In this document: positions 28,895 through 37,349 of the stretch, in pieces | How positions within the stretch are numbered: the first letter of the stretch is position 1 | Layout of the letters: each line of letters starts with the position of its first letter | Assembly: GCA_003142355.1 (NCBI GenBank) | Contig: PLMF01000427.1 | Location: 1 to 64,000 of the forward strand | DNA from: Bryobacterales bacterium | GTDB lineage: Bacteria > Acidobacteriota > Terriglobia > Bryobacterales > Bryobacteraceae | Direction of reading: 5' to 3' | DNA length: 64,000 nucleotides | Notes under the pieces: model-generated | What the model was told of the DNA's origin: nothing | Databases searched by the model: none | What the model saw: the letters and a program-made list of their open reading frames with translations, nothing else | Position numbers and translations under genes: made by a program

Positions 28895-29488
28895 ATGACA
28901 CGGGACGACGACGTGGACTGGCCAGGAGAACTTGCAGCGATACCGGATGAGGAACTCGCCCAACGCGCAGGGCAAGCCGGGGATACCGAGTGCTTTGCGG
29001 AGCTCTTCGCGCGATACCGCATGAAGGTCTTTTACGCTTGCCGAGGATTCTTCTCCGACAGCCAAGCGGCGGAAGACGCGACTCAAGAAACATTTCTCCG
29101 GGCCTACCGGAACATCCGGGGTTTCCACCAGGGCTATTTCTCCGCTTGGCTCGTGTGCATCGCGAAGAATGTATGCATTGACGAGTGGCGAAAAAGTCGC
29201 CCCGAGACCGGCATCGACGGGCTGGAGCTGGCGAGCCGAGCGGCGCCGAACTCGCTCGATTCGTCATTTGAGAAGCGCCAACTGGTGGAGCGGCTTTGGC
29301 GAGAAATCAGGGTCCTTCCCACCGAGCAGCGCCAGTGCCTGGAGTTGAAAGTCGAGGGCTTCTCTTATGAGGAAACCGCCGCCCGCACCGGCCTGACCGT
29401 CAATGCGGTGAAATCCCATCTGCAGAACGGCCGGCGAATGCTGTGGCGCAGGATGAAAGGCGCGCTTCCGCAGTTTATGGAGGGTTGA
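28895..29488 (+). CDS. ECF RNA polymerase sigma factor
   Basis: This is a 197-residue sigma-70 family ECF factor. Region 2 spans about residues 35-100 (FAELFARYRMKVFYACRGFF, then AEDATQETFLRAYRN and FSAWLVCIAKNVCIDEWRK). Region 4 spans about 130-185 (LPTEQRQCLELKVEGFSYEE, then TAARTGLTVNAVKSHLQNGR). I start it at ATG 28895; upstream in-frame starts give a non-typical extension. A TTGACA box lies at 28735-28740 but has no good partner. The next gene, about 100 bp on, is a zinc-finger membrane protein, most likely its anti-sigma factor. Together they probably control the secreted proteins that follow. Confidence 0.85.
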   Translation: MTRDDDVDWPGELAAIPDEELAQRAGQAGDTECFAELFARYRMKVFYACRGFFSDSQAAEDATQETFLRAYRNIRGFHQGYFSAWLVCIAKNVCIDEWRKSRPETGIDGLELASRAAPNSLDSSFEKRQLVERLWREIRVLPTEQRQCLELKVEGFSYEETAARTGLTVNAVKSHLQNGRRMLWRRMKGALPQFMEG

Positions 29489-29592
29489 AGACAACGTTCA
29501 AAACGGCGCGTGTGGAATTCCCTTCCGTCATTCGTTGTATAGGTAGGGCGTAGACTTGATCGGATGCGGGACCACGGAATGCCGGGATTGAA

Positions 29593-30906
29593 ATGAGCGG
29601 CTGGAACGAAGACAACTTTCTCGAGGAACTTCTGCCGCCGCTGCGGCATCGGCTCGCCGCCGGTTTGTGTCCGGAGGCCGAAACATGGTGCGCGGTGGCG
29701 GACGACGAGGCCAGCGAAAGTCTGAGAAACGCCATCGCCGCGCACACGGCCCGATGCCCGGCGTGCAGGGATCTTCAACAGCGCCTCCAACGGTTTGACG
29801 GTCCGGTGCTCCCGGGCCATGAGAACGAATGGGAGCAAACAGAAGAGCGGCTGGAGAGTTGGCTGAAGAGCTTTCTGAGGTCCGGCGCAGCGGTTGACCG
29901 GGCAGGCCGCCGCGCCCAAGGGTCCCATCCCGGCCACTGGTGGCAGGGATTGGCAATCCCGCCCTTTGGTTGGCGGATGCGTTGGGTCCTGGTCCCGGCT
30001 GCCACCCTCGCCGTGGTGATCGGCTCTTTCCTGGCCGGACGGCTTTCCGCTCCTCGGTCCCCGCAGTTGACTGCGAGCGCCACGCCCTACACGACGCCGT
30101 CCCTGGAGAGAACACCGGATCGCGAACCGCAACTCCCCGAAGCTGCTCCCCAGACTGAGCCAGACTCAGCGGCGGGAACCGCCATTGCGTCGCGTGCGGC
30201 TAGACGGACCAGCCCGCCGGTTGCTTCCCCCGCCGCGCCAGCGGAGAGTGTCCCGGCCAGTGACGTAGCGGCCCTTGCGCCACCGGCCCCGGGCAACCCC
30301 GGGCAGGCGCCGATTTCTCCCCCAGCGCAGGCAGTGCCAAGCCCAACAGACGAGCGCGCCGTCGAAACTGCGGCGACTTCTGGCCCGGCCCCTTCGGCTA
30401 CTCCGGCGGGGCGGGGCGTTCTGTCTTCCAGGCGGGCAACGCCGTCCGGAATTACGTCGACGGTGGTTTCCCGGGGAGTTACACCCGCGCCTGCAGCGAG
30501 AGCGGAACGTTCACCGGCAGTTCCTGCTCCACAGACAATCAGGCTTGACGCCGGCACTCGCGTGTGGATTACGTTGAAGTCCGTCCATCCGCGGGCGGAT
30601 GGGGCGTCCGAGTTCCGGGGCGCCGTGCTTCTGCCGGTCACGCAGTCCGGCGCGGTGTTGATCGGCCGGAACAGTGAAGTTTCGGGGGTTATGAGCGTAA
30701 GAAATGGTAAGCGGTCGGTTCAGATATTGGAGTTTCTGTCGACCGGGGCACATTACAGGCTAAGAGCCGCGAGCGGCGAGGCCAATCTGCGCCTGCTTGG
30801 AGCGGGACAGGCGCTGGAGTTCGACGCCGGGAAAGTGCTGGAGACCTGGATGGCTTCCGCGTCGACATATGAGAAGGTGCCTGGCGAACCGAGGCCGCCC
30901 GAGTAA
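29593..30906 (+). CDS. Zinc-finger anti-sigma protein with Pro-rich external region
   Basis: This is a 437-residue protein. The N-terminal HTARCPAC gives the His-x3-Cys-x2-Cys of zinc-binding anti-sigma factors, near residue 55. A single transmembrane helix lies at about residues 135-155 (WVLVPAATLAVVIGSFLAG). About 170 residues of Ala/Pro/Ser-rich, low-complexity sequence follow, likely crossing the periplasm. The C-terminal 110 residues form a beta-rich domain of FecR-like appearance (IRLDAGTRVWITLKSVHP and LRLLGAGQALEFDAG). It follows the ECF sigma gene. I infer that it senses an envelope signal with its external domain and holds the sigma factor at the membrane. Confidence 0.72.
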   Translation: MSGWNEDNFLEELLPPLRHRLAAGLCPEAETWCAVADDEASESLRNAIAAHTARCPACRDLQQRLQRFDGPVLPGHENEWEQTEERLESWLKSFLRSGAAVDRAGRRAQGSHPGHWWQGLAIPPFGWRMRWVLVPAATLAVVIGSFLAGRLSAPRSPQLTASATPYTTPSLERTPDREPQLPEAAPQTEPDSAAGTAIASRAARRTSPPVASPAAPAESVPASDVAALAPPAPGNPGQAPISPPAQAVPSPTDERAVETAATSGPAPSATPAGRGVLSSRRATPSGITSTVVSRGVTPAPAARAERSPAVPAPQTIRLDAGTRVWITLKSVHPRADGASEFRGAVLLPVTQSGAVLIGRNSEVSGVMSVRNGKRSVQILEFLSTGAHYRLRAASGEANLRLLGAGQALEFDAGKVLETWMASASTYEKVPGEPRPPE

Positions 30907-30992
30907 GAAATTTGCGCGGGGCGTATGGAATTGCTAGCGCGCTTTCGTTCTGTTGATTAGAATCAAGAATACGAATTCAGCTGGAGGCCGCC

Positions 30993-32735
30993 GTGAAATT
31001 AAGACAAACCGTTGAGAATATCTTTTGCGCGGGAGTTATACTCGCCGTCGCTTTAACCGGGACGCCCAGGGAGGCCCGCGGGGCCGACCAGAAGAAGCCG
31101 GCCCCGGCTGCCGCACCGGCAAAACCCGCGCCGGCGCCGGCGCCGGCTAGGGCGGCGCAGCCCGCCCCGGCCAGAACAGCCCAGCCTGCGGGAGGCCGGT
31201 CAGCACAGCCCACGACGGTCAGACCCGGAGCGCCCGGTGTCGCGGGCCGGTCGGCGCAGCCCGCGGTCAGACCCGGAACGCCCGGTGTCGCGGGCCGTTC
31301 GGCGCAGCCCGCGGTCAGACCCGGAACGCCCGGTGTCGCGGGCCGCAGTGTTGGAACTGCTCCGGCTGGCGGCGGTATCCGCGGCGGAGGACCAGCGGGT
31401 GGCGGAATCAGCGGCCGTGGTGGCAGTGGCGCACCGGCGGGCGGCGGAATCTCCGGCCGTGGTACCTCGGGTCCGGTCGGCGGCATCACGGGCAGATTTG
31501 GCGCCAGCGGCAGCGCCGCTCGCGGCGGATCGGGTCCCACCCGTTACGCGGGCCATCCGGGTGAACAATCGCGGACCCTGCCGGGCGGGCGGACAGAGTT
31601 CCGCGGCGCCAATGGCCGGGCAGTCACGACCAACGCACGCGGCGAGGTGCACCGGATTGAAGCTCCCCGCGGCTTGGCCGGCGGCAAAATGGTGGTCAAT
31701 CGCGGACCCCGTGGCGGCAGGGTAGTGGAAACCGGTCGTCCTGGCGCTCGCGTGGTCAGCTACGGGGCGCACCGCGGCTTCGTGGAACGTGCCGGGCGGC
31801 CGGGCTACATTTCGCGCACGTACGTTGTCGGCGGGCGGTCCTACGCTCACGTGTATCGCGCATACCAGTACCACGGCATCGCGTACTACGGCTACGTGCC
31901 TGCCGTCTACTATGGCCCGCAGTTTTACGCATGGGCCGTCAATCCATGGGCCGTGCCGGTGCGTTATGCATGGTTCGGTATGGCGACACCGGCGCCCTGG
32001 TTCGGTTTCTACGCGGGTTACTTCACTCCATATCCGACCTACGGGTCCCCGGAGTTGTGGTTGACGGACTACCTGATTTCGGAAAACCTGAGACTCTCTT
32101 ACGAAAGCCAGCTAGCAGGTAACGAAGGTCAAGCTCCGCCGCCCGAATCCGACGGGCAGCCGGCATCCGCTGCGCTTACCCCGGAGATGAAGGCGCTGAT
32201 CGCAGACGAAGTCAGGCAGCAACTTGCCGCGGAAAGGGCCGCTGCTATGCAGCCCGCCTCATCCAGTCCCCAGCAGCCTGCCCCCGGAAGCGAACAACTG
32301 CCGCCGGCCCTCAACCAGAGGTTCTTCGTGGTTTCTTCAAACCTCGACCTGACCACCACCACGGCTCAGGCGTGCTCGCTGACCCCCGGAGACATTATCC
32401 AGCGAAAAGGAAAAGATGTGGCGGCCGATGGCGGCGTCGTGGTGGACGTCGTCAGCAGCAAGCCAGGAGACTGCGCCGCCGACTCCGAGGCGGCAGTCCA
32501 GGTCGCAGACCTGCAAGAGATGCACAACCAGTTCCGGGAGCAGATCGATTCCGGCCTTAAGATGCTGGCCGAGAATCAGGCTAGAGGCCTGCCGAACGGG
32601 CCCGCCTCCGGTGCCCGTCCCGTGGCGGAAGGGACGGCAGACGCGGCCCCGGATGCGGCGGCGCAACTCGCTACGCAGGAAACCGATGCCGCCAACCTTG
32701 AGGCCCAGGTGACACAAGGTGGGGGCGGCAACTAG
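30993..32735 (+). CDS. Secreted Ala/Pro/Gly-rich repeat protein
   Basis: This is a 580-residue protein. It starts with GTG at 30993, with GGAGG at 30983-30987. Residues 1-30 are a signal peptide. The next 110 residues are Ala/Pro-rich and contain three copies of a 16-residue repeat ending in RPGTPGVAGRSAQPA, then Gly-rich sequence (AGGGIRGGGPAGGGISGRG). The centre is rich in Tyr and Trp (VYRAYQYHGIAYYGYVPAVY, then YAWAVNPWAVP), as seen in proteins of this acidobacterial type with a mucin- or matrix-like look. The C-terminus is helical. No enzyme motif is seen. It follows the sigma/anti-sigma pair and may be part of its regulon. Confidence 0.65.
   Translation: MKLRQTVENIFCAGVILAVALTGTPREARGADQKKPAPAAAPAKPAPAPAPARAAQPAPARTAQPAGGRSAQPTTVRPGAPGVAGRSAQPAVRPGTPGVAGRSAQPAVRPGTPGVAGRSVGTAPAGGGIRGGGPAGGGISGRGGSGAPAGGGISGRGTSGPVGGITGRFGASGSAARGGSGPTRYAGHPGEQSRTLPGGRTEFRGANGRAVTTNARGEVHRIEAPRGLAGGKMVVNRGPRGGRVVETGRPGARVVSYGAHRGFVERAGRPGYISRTYVVGGRSYAHVYRAYQYHGIAYYGYVPAVYYGPQFYAWAVNPWAVPVRYAWFGMATPAPWFGFYAGYFTPYPTYGSPELWLTDYLISENLRLSYESQLAGNEGQAPPPESDGQPASAALTPEMKALIADEVRQQLAAERAAAMQPASSSPQQPAPGSEQLPPALNQRFFVVSSNLDLTTTTAQACSLTPGDIIQRKGKDVAADGGVVVDVVSSKPGDCAADSEAAVQVADLQEMHNQFREQIDSGLKMLAENQARGLPNGPASGARPVAEGTADAAPDAAAQLATQETDAANLEAQVTQGGGGN
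31218..31345 (+). repeat. Tandem 48-bp coding repeats
   Basis: Three tandem units begin at 31218, 31266 and 31314 with period 48 bp. Units one and two are complete and the third stops after about 32 bp. They encode the 16-residue Pro/Gly repeat in the secreted protein at 30993. They are in frame and may vary in number between strains. Confidence 0.8.
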
Positions 32736-32774
32736 AGACCCCGGTCAGCAAAGCGCGTTTTGGAGATTCTCAAC

Positions 32775-34094
32775 ATGATCAGACCACCGCTATTAGCGGT
32801 ATTCGTCGCCAGCCTACCTTTCGGTGGACCGCTGTCGCTCCTCCTCGGCCAAACACCGTTTGCGGGCATCGAGCAGCAACTTCGGTCCCAGTATCGCACC
32901 GCGATGGTCGGCAGCGACGGCGTATCGGTTGTTGGAGCCGGTTCCGTCCTCGTCGTTGCCGAGAACGGAATAAAAGCGAATCCCCCATCGGCCTTCGGTT
33001 GCTGGTACAACTCGCACAAGCCGGGCAACGGTATCAAATACTCGGTGGTCTCCGAGGCACTAACACCCGTCGATCTGAAAGCCCAAATGCGCCTCCTACA
33101 GGTCGGGGAAAAAGTCGTCGTCATTCGGCTGGATGTTAAACCGTCCGAAGTGGATTTCTGCGTGCAGACCTACACTGACAATCCTAACGACCCTCCCTAT
33201 AGAGCAGGCCTCATGTTTCAGTTCCCGCAGAAGAACTACGTGCAGGCCGCCAACTTGAAAGCAATCCAGGACTCGATCGCTGAGGTCTTCACCCTCGATA
33301 CTACCACCCCGACAGAGGGATTGGGACCTGCGCTTGGCGAGGCGACAACAAGCGAGCCAAAGCCTGTGACGACACGGTTGGAGCAGGTTACAGGCTTATA
33401 TGTGCTCCGTGAGGCCCCGGATAACCGGCTCCAGTTGAACGCTGATGGAACATTCCTCTTGGTTCAGCTTGGAAAGAACTACTCAGGCACTTTCACAGTG
33501 GATGCCAACAAGTTGATCATTCATCAGACAGGCGTACGCAAGCCACAGCAGTCCGGCACCATACAAGGCGATACTCTAACTGACCCCAAAAACTCTGTGT
33601 GGGTCAAGCAAAAGCCTGCGCCCGCAGCGACGGTACCGACAACTGCAATTGTGCCGCTGCGGCTGCCATCTACTTACGTGAGCGTTCAATCCCCGGCGGA
33701 CCAGCTCCAGTTGAACGCCGACAACACGTTCTCCCTGCAGGAAGGCGGGCAGAACTATCGCGGCACCTTCACGGCGAATGGCAGTGCCCTGGAGATCACC
33801 CTCAGCGACGGCACCAAGAACACTGTCACAGTCCAAGGCAACACCCTCACTGACGGTAGCGGGCAGACGTGGGTCTTGCGGGAACAGACCTCTCAGGTTG
33901 CCTCCGGAGCGGTCGTTTTGCAGAACCAGGACATCATCAAAATGGTCAAAGCCGGTCTTGATGAGGCGATTATCGTAGCGAAGATCGGCGGCTCCAAGTG
34001 CCAGTTTGACACATCGACTGATGCACTGATCCAACTGAAGGGAAGCGGCGTCAGCGCGCCTGTGCTCAAAGCCATGGTTGGAGCCGGGAAGTAG
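32775..34094 (+). CDS. Secreted protein with repeated beta module, paralogue 1
   Basis: This is a 439-residue protein starting at ATG 32775, with GGAG about 9 bp upstream; a TTG at 32760 is less likely. It has a signal peptide, a 150-residue N-terminal domain, and two copies of a 70-residue beta-rich module. The first is divergent (residues about 215-280). The second is canonical: LPSTYV, then SPADQLQLNADNTFSLQEGG, then GTFTANG, then GNTLTDGSGQTWVLREQ (about 295-370). The C-terminal domain of about 55 residues (IIKMVKAGLDEAIIVAKIGG, then FDTSTDALIQLKGSGVSA) is helical and also present in the gene at 34425. Function unknown; likely envelope-associated. Confidence 0.7.
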   Translation: MIRPPLLAVFVASLPFGGPLSLLLGQTPFAGIEQQLRSQYRTAMVGSDGVSVVGAGSVLVVAENGIKANPPSAFGCWYNSHKPGNGIKYSVVSEALTPVDLKAQMRLLQVGEKVVVIRLDVKPSEVDFCVQTYTDNPNDPPYRAGLMFQFPQKNYVQAANLKAIQDSIAEVFTLDTTTPTEGLGPALGEATTSEPKPVTTRLEQVTGLYVLREAPDNRLQLNADGTFLLVQLGKNYSGTFTVDANKLIIHQTGVRKPQQSGTIQGDTLTDPKNSVWVKQKPAPAATVPTTAIVPLRLPSTYVSVQSPADQLQLNADNTFSLQEGGQNYRGTFTANGSALEITLSDGTKNTVTVQGNTLTDGSGQTWVLREQTSQVASGAVVLQNQDIIKMVKAGLDEAIIVAKIGGSKCQFDTSTDALIQLKGSGVSAPVLKAMVGAGK

Positions 34095-34120
34095 TGCGGC
34101 ATACCGCGAGGGGGCGCTTG

Positions 34121-34330
34121 ATGAATCCCACGATAAACAGAGCCAAACCGTTTATGGGAGTAGTTGGCGCGCTGATTTTAGGCGCATGCCTGCCAGGGCT
34201 TCAGGGCCAGGCTCCGAACCCGTCTATCGAGCAGGAACATCGGTCCCGGTACCATTCCACGCGTGTAGGCATCAACGGGGTCATCGTTGGTCAGGCAGGA
34301 TCTGTGTTGCTGATGCAGGATACTGAATGA
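34121..34330 (+). pseudogene. Truncated paralogue of the beta-module protein
   Basis: A 69-codon frame starts at ATG 34121 and has a signal peptide (VVGALILGACLPGLQGQ). Its continuation SIEQEHRSRYHSTRVGINGV, then VGQAGSVLLM, aligns with the first 60 residues of the mature protein encoded at 32775, then stops. The N-terminal domain and all modules are missing. It appears to be a truncated duplicate left between paralogues 1 and 2, although a short functional secreted peptide cannot be excluded. Confidence 0.55.
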
Positions 34331-34424
34331 GAGTTGGAGGTCCAAAACGGGAGTTTCGGTTTAAGTGCCGCAATGGCACTTTCGATCATGACCGTAAAGA
34401 AGCGAACCCCTTGAGGAGAACAGC

Positions 34425-35480
34425 ATGGCGCTAAGACAAGCATCGAAATCGATAGGCATTTGGATATTAGCTTTGGCCGGTTCCACGAGTAGTGTGGGAT
34501 TCGCGCAGGTGACCGGACCAGCCAGCCTCGGTTACAGGTTAACGATGTTGGGAAAGGATGCGTTCGGAATAAGCGTACTCCAAGCAGGCGATGTGTTTTC
34601 GATCAAGACGCCTGGAATTCTGGGTGTGTTGCCGACCCAACACTCGGTCTGTCCCATGGCGTATCGAGACGGGGCTTTGCAGAAGCCAAGCGGATTTTGC
34701 GTCGCAGTAGAGAGAAGTTTCTCTGCCTATTTTCAACCCGGGTTGAAAGTGCACTTCACGAAACTGGACGTCAACCTGAAGAAAGGACGAATTGACGTTA
34801 GCATTACAGCCTGTGACGCCTGCAATAAGACGGAACCCGCATCGTACTACAGGTCTGAAGTTGATTTTGAGTTCGAGAAGGGGTATTTAGAGACAGCCAA
34901 GCCCGAGGCCGTTAGGGCCACAATTGCGCAGGTCTTCGCCCTCGATGTAGGCGGCGAGGCCCAGTCGACCGCGACTGGCGGACTGGTGCTCAATTCACCG
35001 AGCCCGGCGCCACCAGTGCCGACGCCGGTACCCGTTATGCATCTGAATCTTCCGTCTACCTATGTGAGCGCGCAAACGCCGGCGGACCAACTCCGGTTGA
35101 ACGCCGATAACACGTTCTCGTTGCAAGAGGCCGGGCAGACCTATACTGGCACTTTTTCGACTAATGGCAACACGGTGAAGCTCAACATCAATGGCGGCCC
35201 CGAGAGCACGGCCACGGTCCAAGGCAACAACCTCACTGATGGTAGCGGGCAGACATGGGTTCTGCGGGAACAAGCCGCGCAGGCCGCTTCTGGTGCGGGC
35301 GTTTTGCAGAACCAGGACGTCATCAAGATGGTCAAAGCGGGCTTGGATGACGCGATCATCCTGGCGAAGATTGCCGGTTCCAAATGCCAGTTCGACACGT
35401 CAACGGATGCCCTCATTCAGTTGAAGCAAAGCGGCGTCAGCGCGGCCGTGCTCAAGGCAGTGGTCGCGGCCGGAAAGTAG
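34425..35480 (+). CDS. Secreted protein with beta module, paralogue 2
   Basis: This is a 351-residue protein. ATG at 34425 has GAGGAG just upstream. It has a signal peptide, an N-terminal domain of about 170 residues with a Cys pair (ACDACNK), and a Pro linker. One module follows (LPSTYVSAQTPADQLRLNADNTFSL, ending GNNLTDGSGQTWVLRE), then the same helical C-terminal domain as paralogue 1 (VIKMVKAGLDDAIILAKIAG, then FDTSTDALIQLKQSGVSAAV). The C-terminal domains of the two genes are nearly identical, which points to recent duplication or gene conversion. Function unknown. Confidence 0.7.
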   Translation: MALRQASKSIGIWILALAGSTSSVGFAQVTGPASLGYRLTMLGKDAFGISVLQAGDVFSIKTPGILGVLPTQHSVCPMAYRDGALQKPSGFCVAVERSFSAYFQPGLKVHFTKLDVNLKKGRIDVSITACDACNKTEPASYYRSEVDFEFEKGYLETAKPEAVRATIAQVFALDVGGEAQSTATGGLVLNSPSPAPPVPTPVPVMHLNLPSTYVSAQTPADQLRLNADNTFSLQEAGQTYTGTFSTNGNTVKLNINGGPESTATVQGNNLTDGSGQTWVLREQAAQAASGAGVLQNQDVIKMVKAGLDDAIILAKIAGSKCQFDTSTDALIQLKQSGVSAAVLKAVVAAGK

Positions 35481-35629
35481 CCCATTCAAAGGAGATCGAC
35501 GTGTCAAGAAAACAGCTATTTAAATCGACGTCCATATCCTTAACGAGTCTGTCGCCACAACGCATCCTCGTGGTCCCCATGAAGAACTTTGGCTTCACGA
35601 TCCGCCTCTACAACTCCCTTGGAGCAGCC

Positions 35630-37288
35630 ATGAATCCTCGGATGCGTGACCTTGCGGTGATCAGCAGTTTCTTGCTCTTCGCAGCCGTCTCACTGGCGAG
35701 CGCGCAGTGTCCGACCTCGAGTGCTTCTCCGATTGGAAAGGCATTGAGAACACTGGCGTATGGCAAAGTCCAAACGAGAGCGCCTATTGCGTCCGACCAT
35801 GAGGTTACACGGTCCACCGTGAATTACGTCGGCACTGAGTTCTACGAGGACGGTACCACCAAATACCACTATTTACGATGGAATAACCGCAGCGCCAGTT
35901 TGGATTTCACCAAAACGTATCTCGTGAAAGACGACTCGAAGTTGCTGCCGCCTGGGACGACAATTTCCTTGGGGGGAGCTAGATATTGCCCCGACAGAAT
36001 CGTATTACAGTATTATCCGCCTGATAACAATTATGGCAATGGAATGGATTCAGGAACAATTAGTCTGATGCTTGCTAGCGGTTATGAGACATGGCCGGTA
36101 GAACGCATCGTAACCTTCCTACATAAAATCATCTGTATTCAAGAAACTACGCCTCCACCCGCGCTCCCACCACCTGCTGCGCCGTTGCAGCTTCCGTCCA
36201 GTTACGTTAGCTCTCAAACCCCGGCGGACCAACTCCAGTTGAATGCCGACCATTCCTTCTCGCTGCAAGAAGCCGGCCAGACCTTTCGCGGTACCTTTGT
36301 CGCCAACGGCAACACCCTGGAACTCAATATAAACGGCGGCCCCAAAAGCACAGCTACAATCCAAGGCAGCAGCCTCACCGACAGCGGTGGACAGACGTGG
36401 GTTCTGCGGGAACAACCCGCTGCGGGCGCTGCCGCTGAGGCTGCGCCGGCAGCGACGGCACCCACCGTTTCGCCGCTGCGGCTCCCATCCACGTATGTGA
36501 GCGCCCAAACCCCGGCGGACCAGATCCAGTTGAATGCCGACAACTCATTCTCGCTGCAAGAAGGCGGCCAGACCTATCGCGGTACCTTTGTCGCCAATGG
36601 CAACACCCTGGAACTCAATATAAGCGGCGGTTCCAAAAGCACAGCCACAATCCAAGGCAACAGCCTCACCGACAGCGGCGGACAGACGTGGATTTTGGGG
36701 ACACCATCCCCAGGAAGTACTTCCACTGGAACCCTGCTCCCGAACCGGGAAATCAGACCGGTTGCGGCGTCTACCCCGACGGCAGCGGGCTCGATTCGAG
36801 GCCCTGCAGGTCCCGAAAGCGATATTGAAACCGGAAAGGAAGTTAAGTTCAAAATTAAGTACAACCAGATTGGGCCAGGTGACCGGCAGACCACCTACAT
36901 TTCTTATAGCCCCGAAGCTTATGTAGCAATGGCGTACATGCGCGACGGAGTTTTGACGCTGAGCAATACCGCATTTGCGTTCAGTGGAGACTGTCGCATC
37001 AACAGGGGGTTCGGGCGCGTCGAGCACTGCGATTTCCGGGTATCGCCTGGCAAGATTCTTGAGCTAGAAACTCAGCCCGAACGGTCTTCCCGAATTCATG
37101 TGAAAGTGGCTATCAAGAATGCGAAGGGTGATAAGGAAGACAAGAAAGACTACTATTTCTACAACGCTGGCGCCAGCGCGATAGATGGCACCGCCGATGG
37201 CCGTCCCAGCGTTTCTATCATTTGCGACGGCTGCGATGATTCGATGGACGTCCTTTACGGATTATTGACGAGAATCCGCGCCCAGTAA
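35630..37288 (+). CDS. Secreted protein with two beta modules, paralogue 3
   Basis: This is a 552-residue protein from ATG 35630, with GGAG about 6 bp upstream and a good signal peptide (LAVISSFLLFAAVSLASAQ). A GTG at 35501 has an even stronger AAGGAG, but it would put about 43 residues before the signal peptide. Two modules occur (LPSSYVSSQTPADQLQLNAD and LPSTYVSAQTPADQIQLNAD, each ending in GGQTW), separated by an Ala/Pro linker. The helical C-terminal domain of the other paralogues is replaced by a beta-rich domain of about 150 residues. Function unknown. Confidence 0.68.
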   Translation: MNPRMRDLAVISSFLLFAAVSLASAQCPTSSASPIGKALRTLAYGKVQTRAPIASDHEVTRSTVNYVGTEFYEDGTTKYHYLRWNNRSASLDFTKTYLVKDDSKLLPPGTTISLGGARYCPDRIVLQYYPPDNNYGNGMDSGTISLMLASGYETWPVERIVTFLHKIICIQETTPPPALPPPAAPLQLPSSYVSSQTPADQLQLNADHSFSLQEAGQTFRGTFVANGNTLELNINGGPKSTATIQGSSLTDSGGQTWVLREQPAAGAAAEAAPAATAPTVSPLRLPSTYVSAQTPADQIQLNADNSFSLQEGGQTYRGTFVANGNTLELNISGGSKSTATIQGNSLTDSGGQTWILGTPSPGSTSTGTLLPNREIRPVAASTPTAAGSIRGPAGPESDIETGKEVKFKIKYNQIGPGDRQTTYISYSPEAYVAMAYMRDGVLTLSNTAFAFSGDCRINRGFGRVEHCDFRVSPGKILELETQPERSSRIHVKVAIKNAKGDKEDKKDYYFYNAGASAIDGTADGRPSVSIICDGCDDSMDVLYGLLTRIRAQ

Positions 37289-37315
37289 GACGTAGCTGAT
37301 TAGCCGCACTGTTCA

Positions 37316-37333
37316 GGTGTAATAGGTGTAATA
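37316..37333. repeat. Perfect 9-bp tandem repeat upstream of the long repeat protein
   Basis: GGTGTAATA occurs twice in direct tandem at 37316-37324 and 37325-37333. It is followed by AGGAGG (37339-37344) and the GTG start at 37350. It sits where a promoter or operator could lie, but no partner -35 box is clear. Confidence 0.35.
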
Positions 37334-37349
37334 TAGCCAGGAGGATGAT

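Larger units (their letters stand above)
33412..36699 (+). repeat. Dispersed family of 70-residue beta modules
   Basis: At least five copies of one module are spread over three adjacent genes: about 33412-33607 (divergent), 33664-33888, 35044-35268, 36187-36405 and 36481-36699. The shared pattern is LPS-x-YVS, PADQ, LNAD-x-FSLQE, GTF, then LTD-x-x-GQTW. The last two, within one gene, are closest at DNA level, suggesting internal duplication. Confidence 0.75.

Noticed and set aside
35501..35629. GTG at 35501 as start of paralogue 3
   Set aside because: It has a strong AAGGAG, but would place about 43 residues before a well-formed signal peptide. ATG 35630 has its own GGAG and a proper signal peptide.
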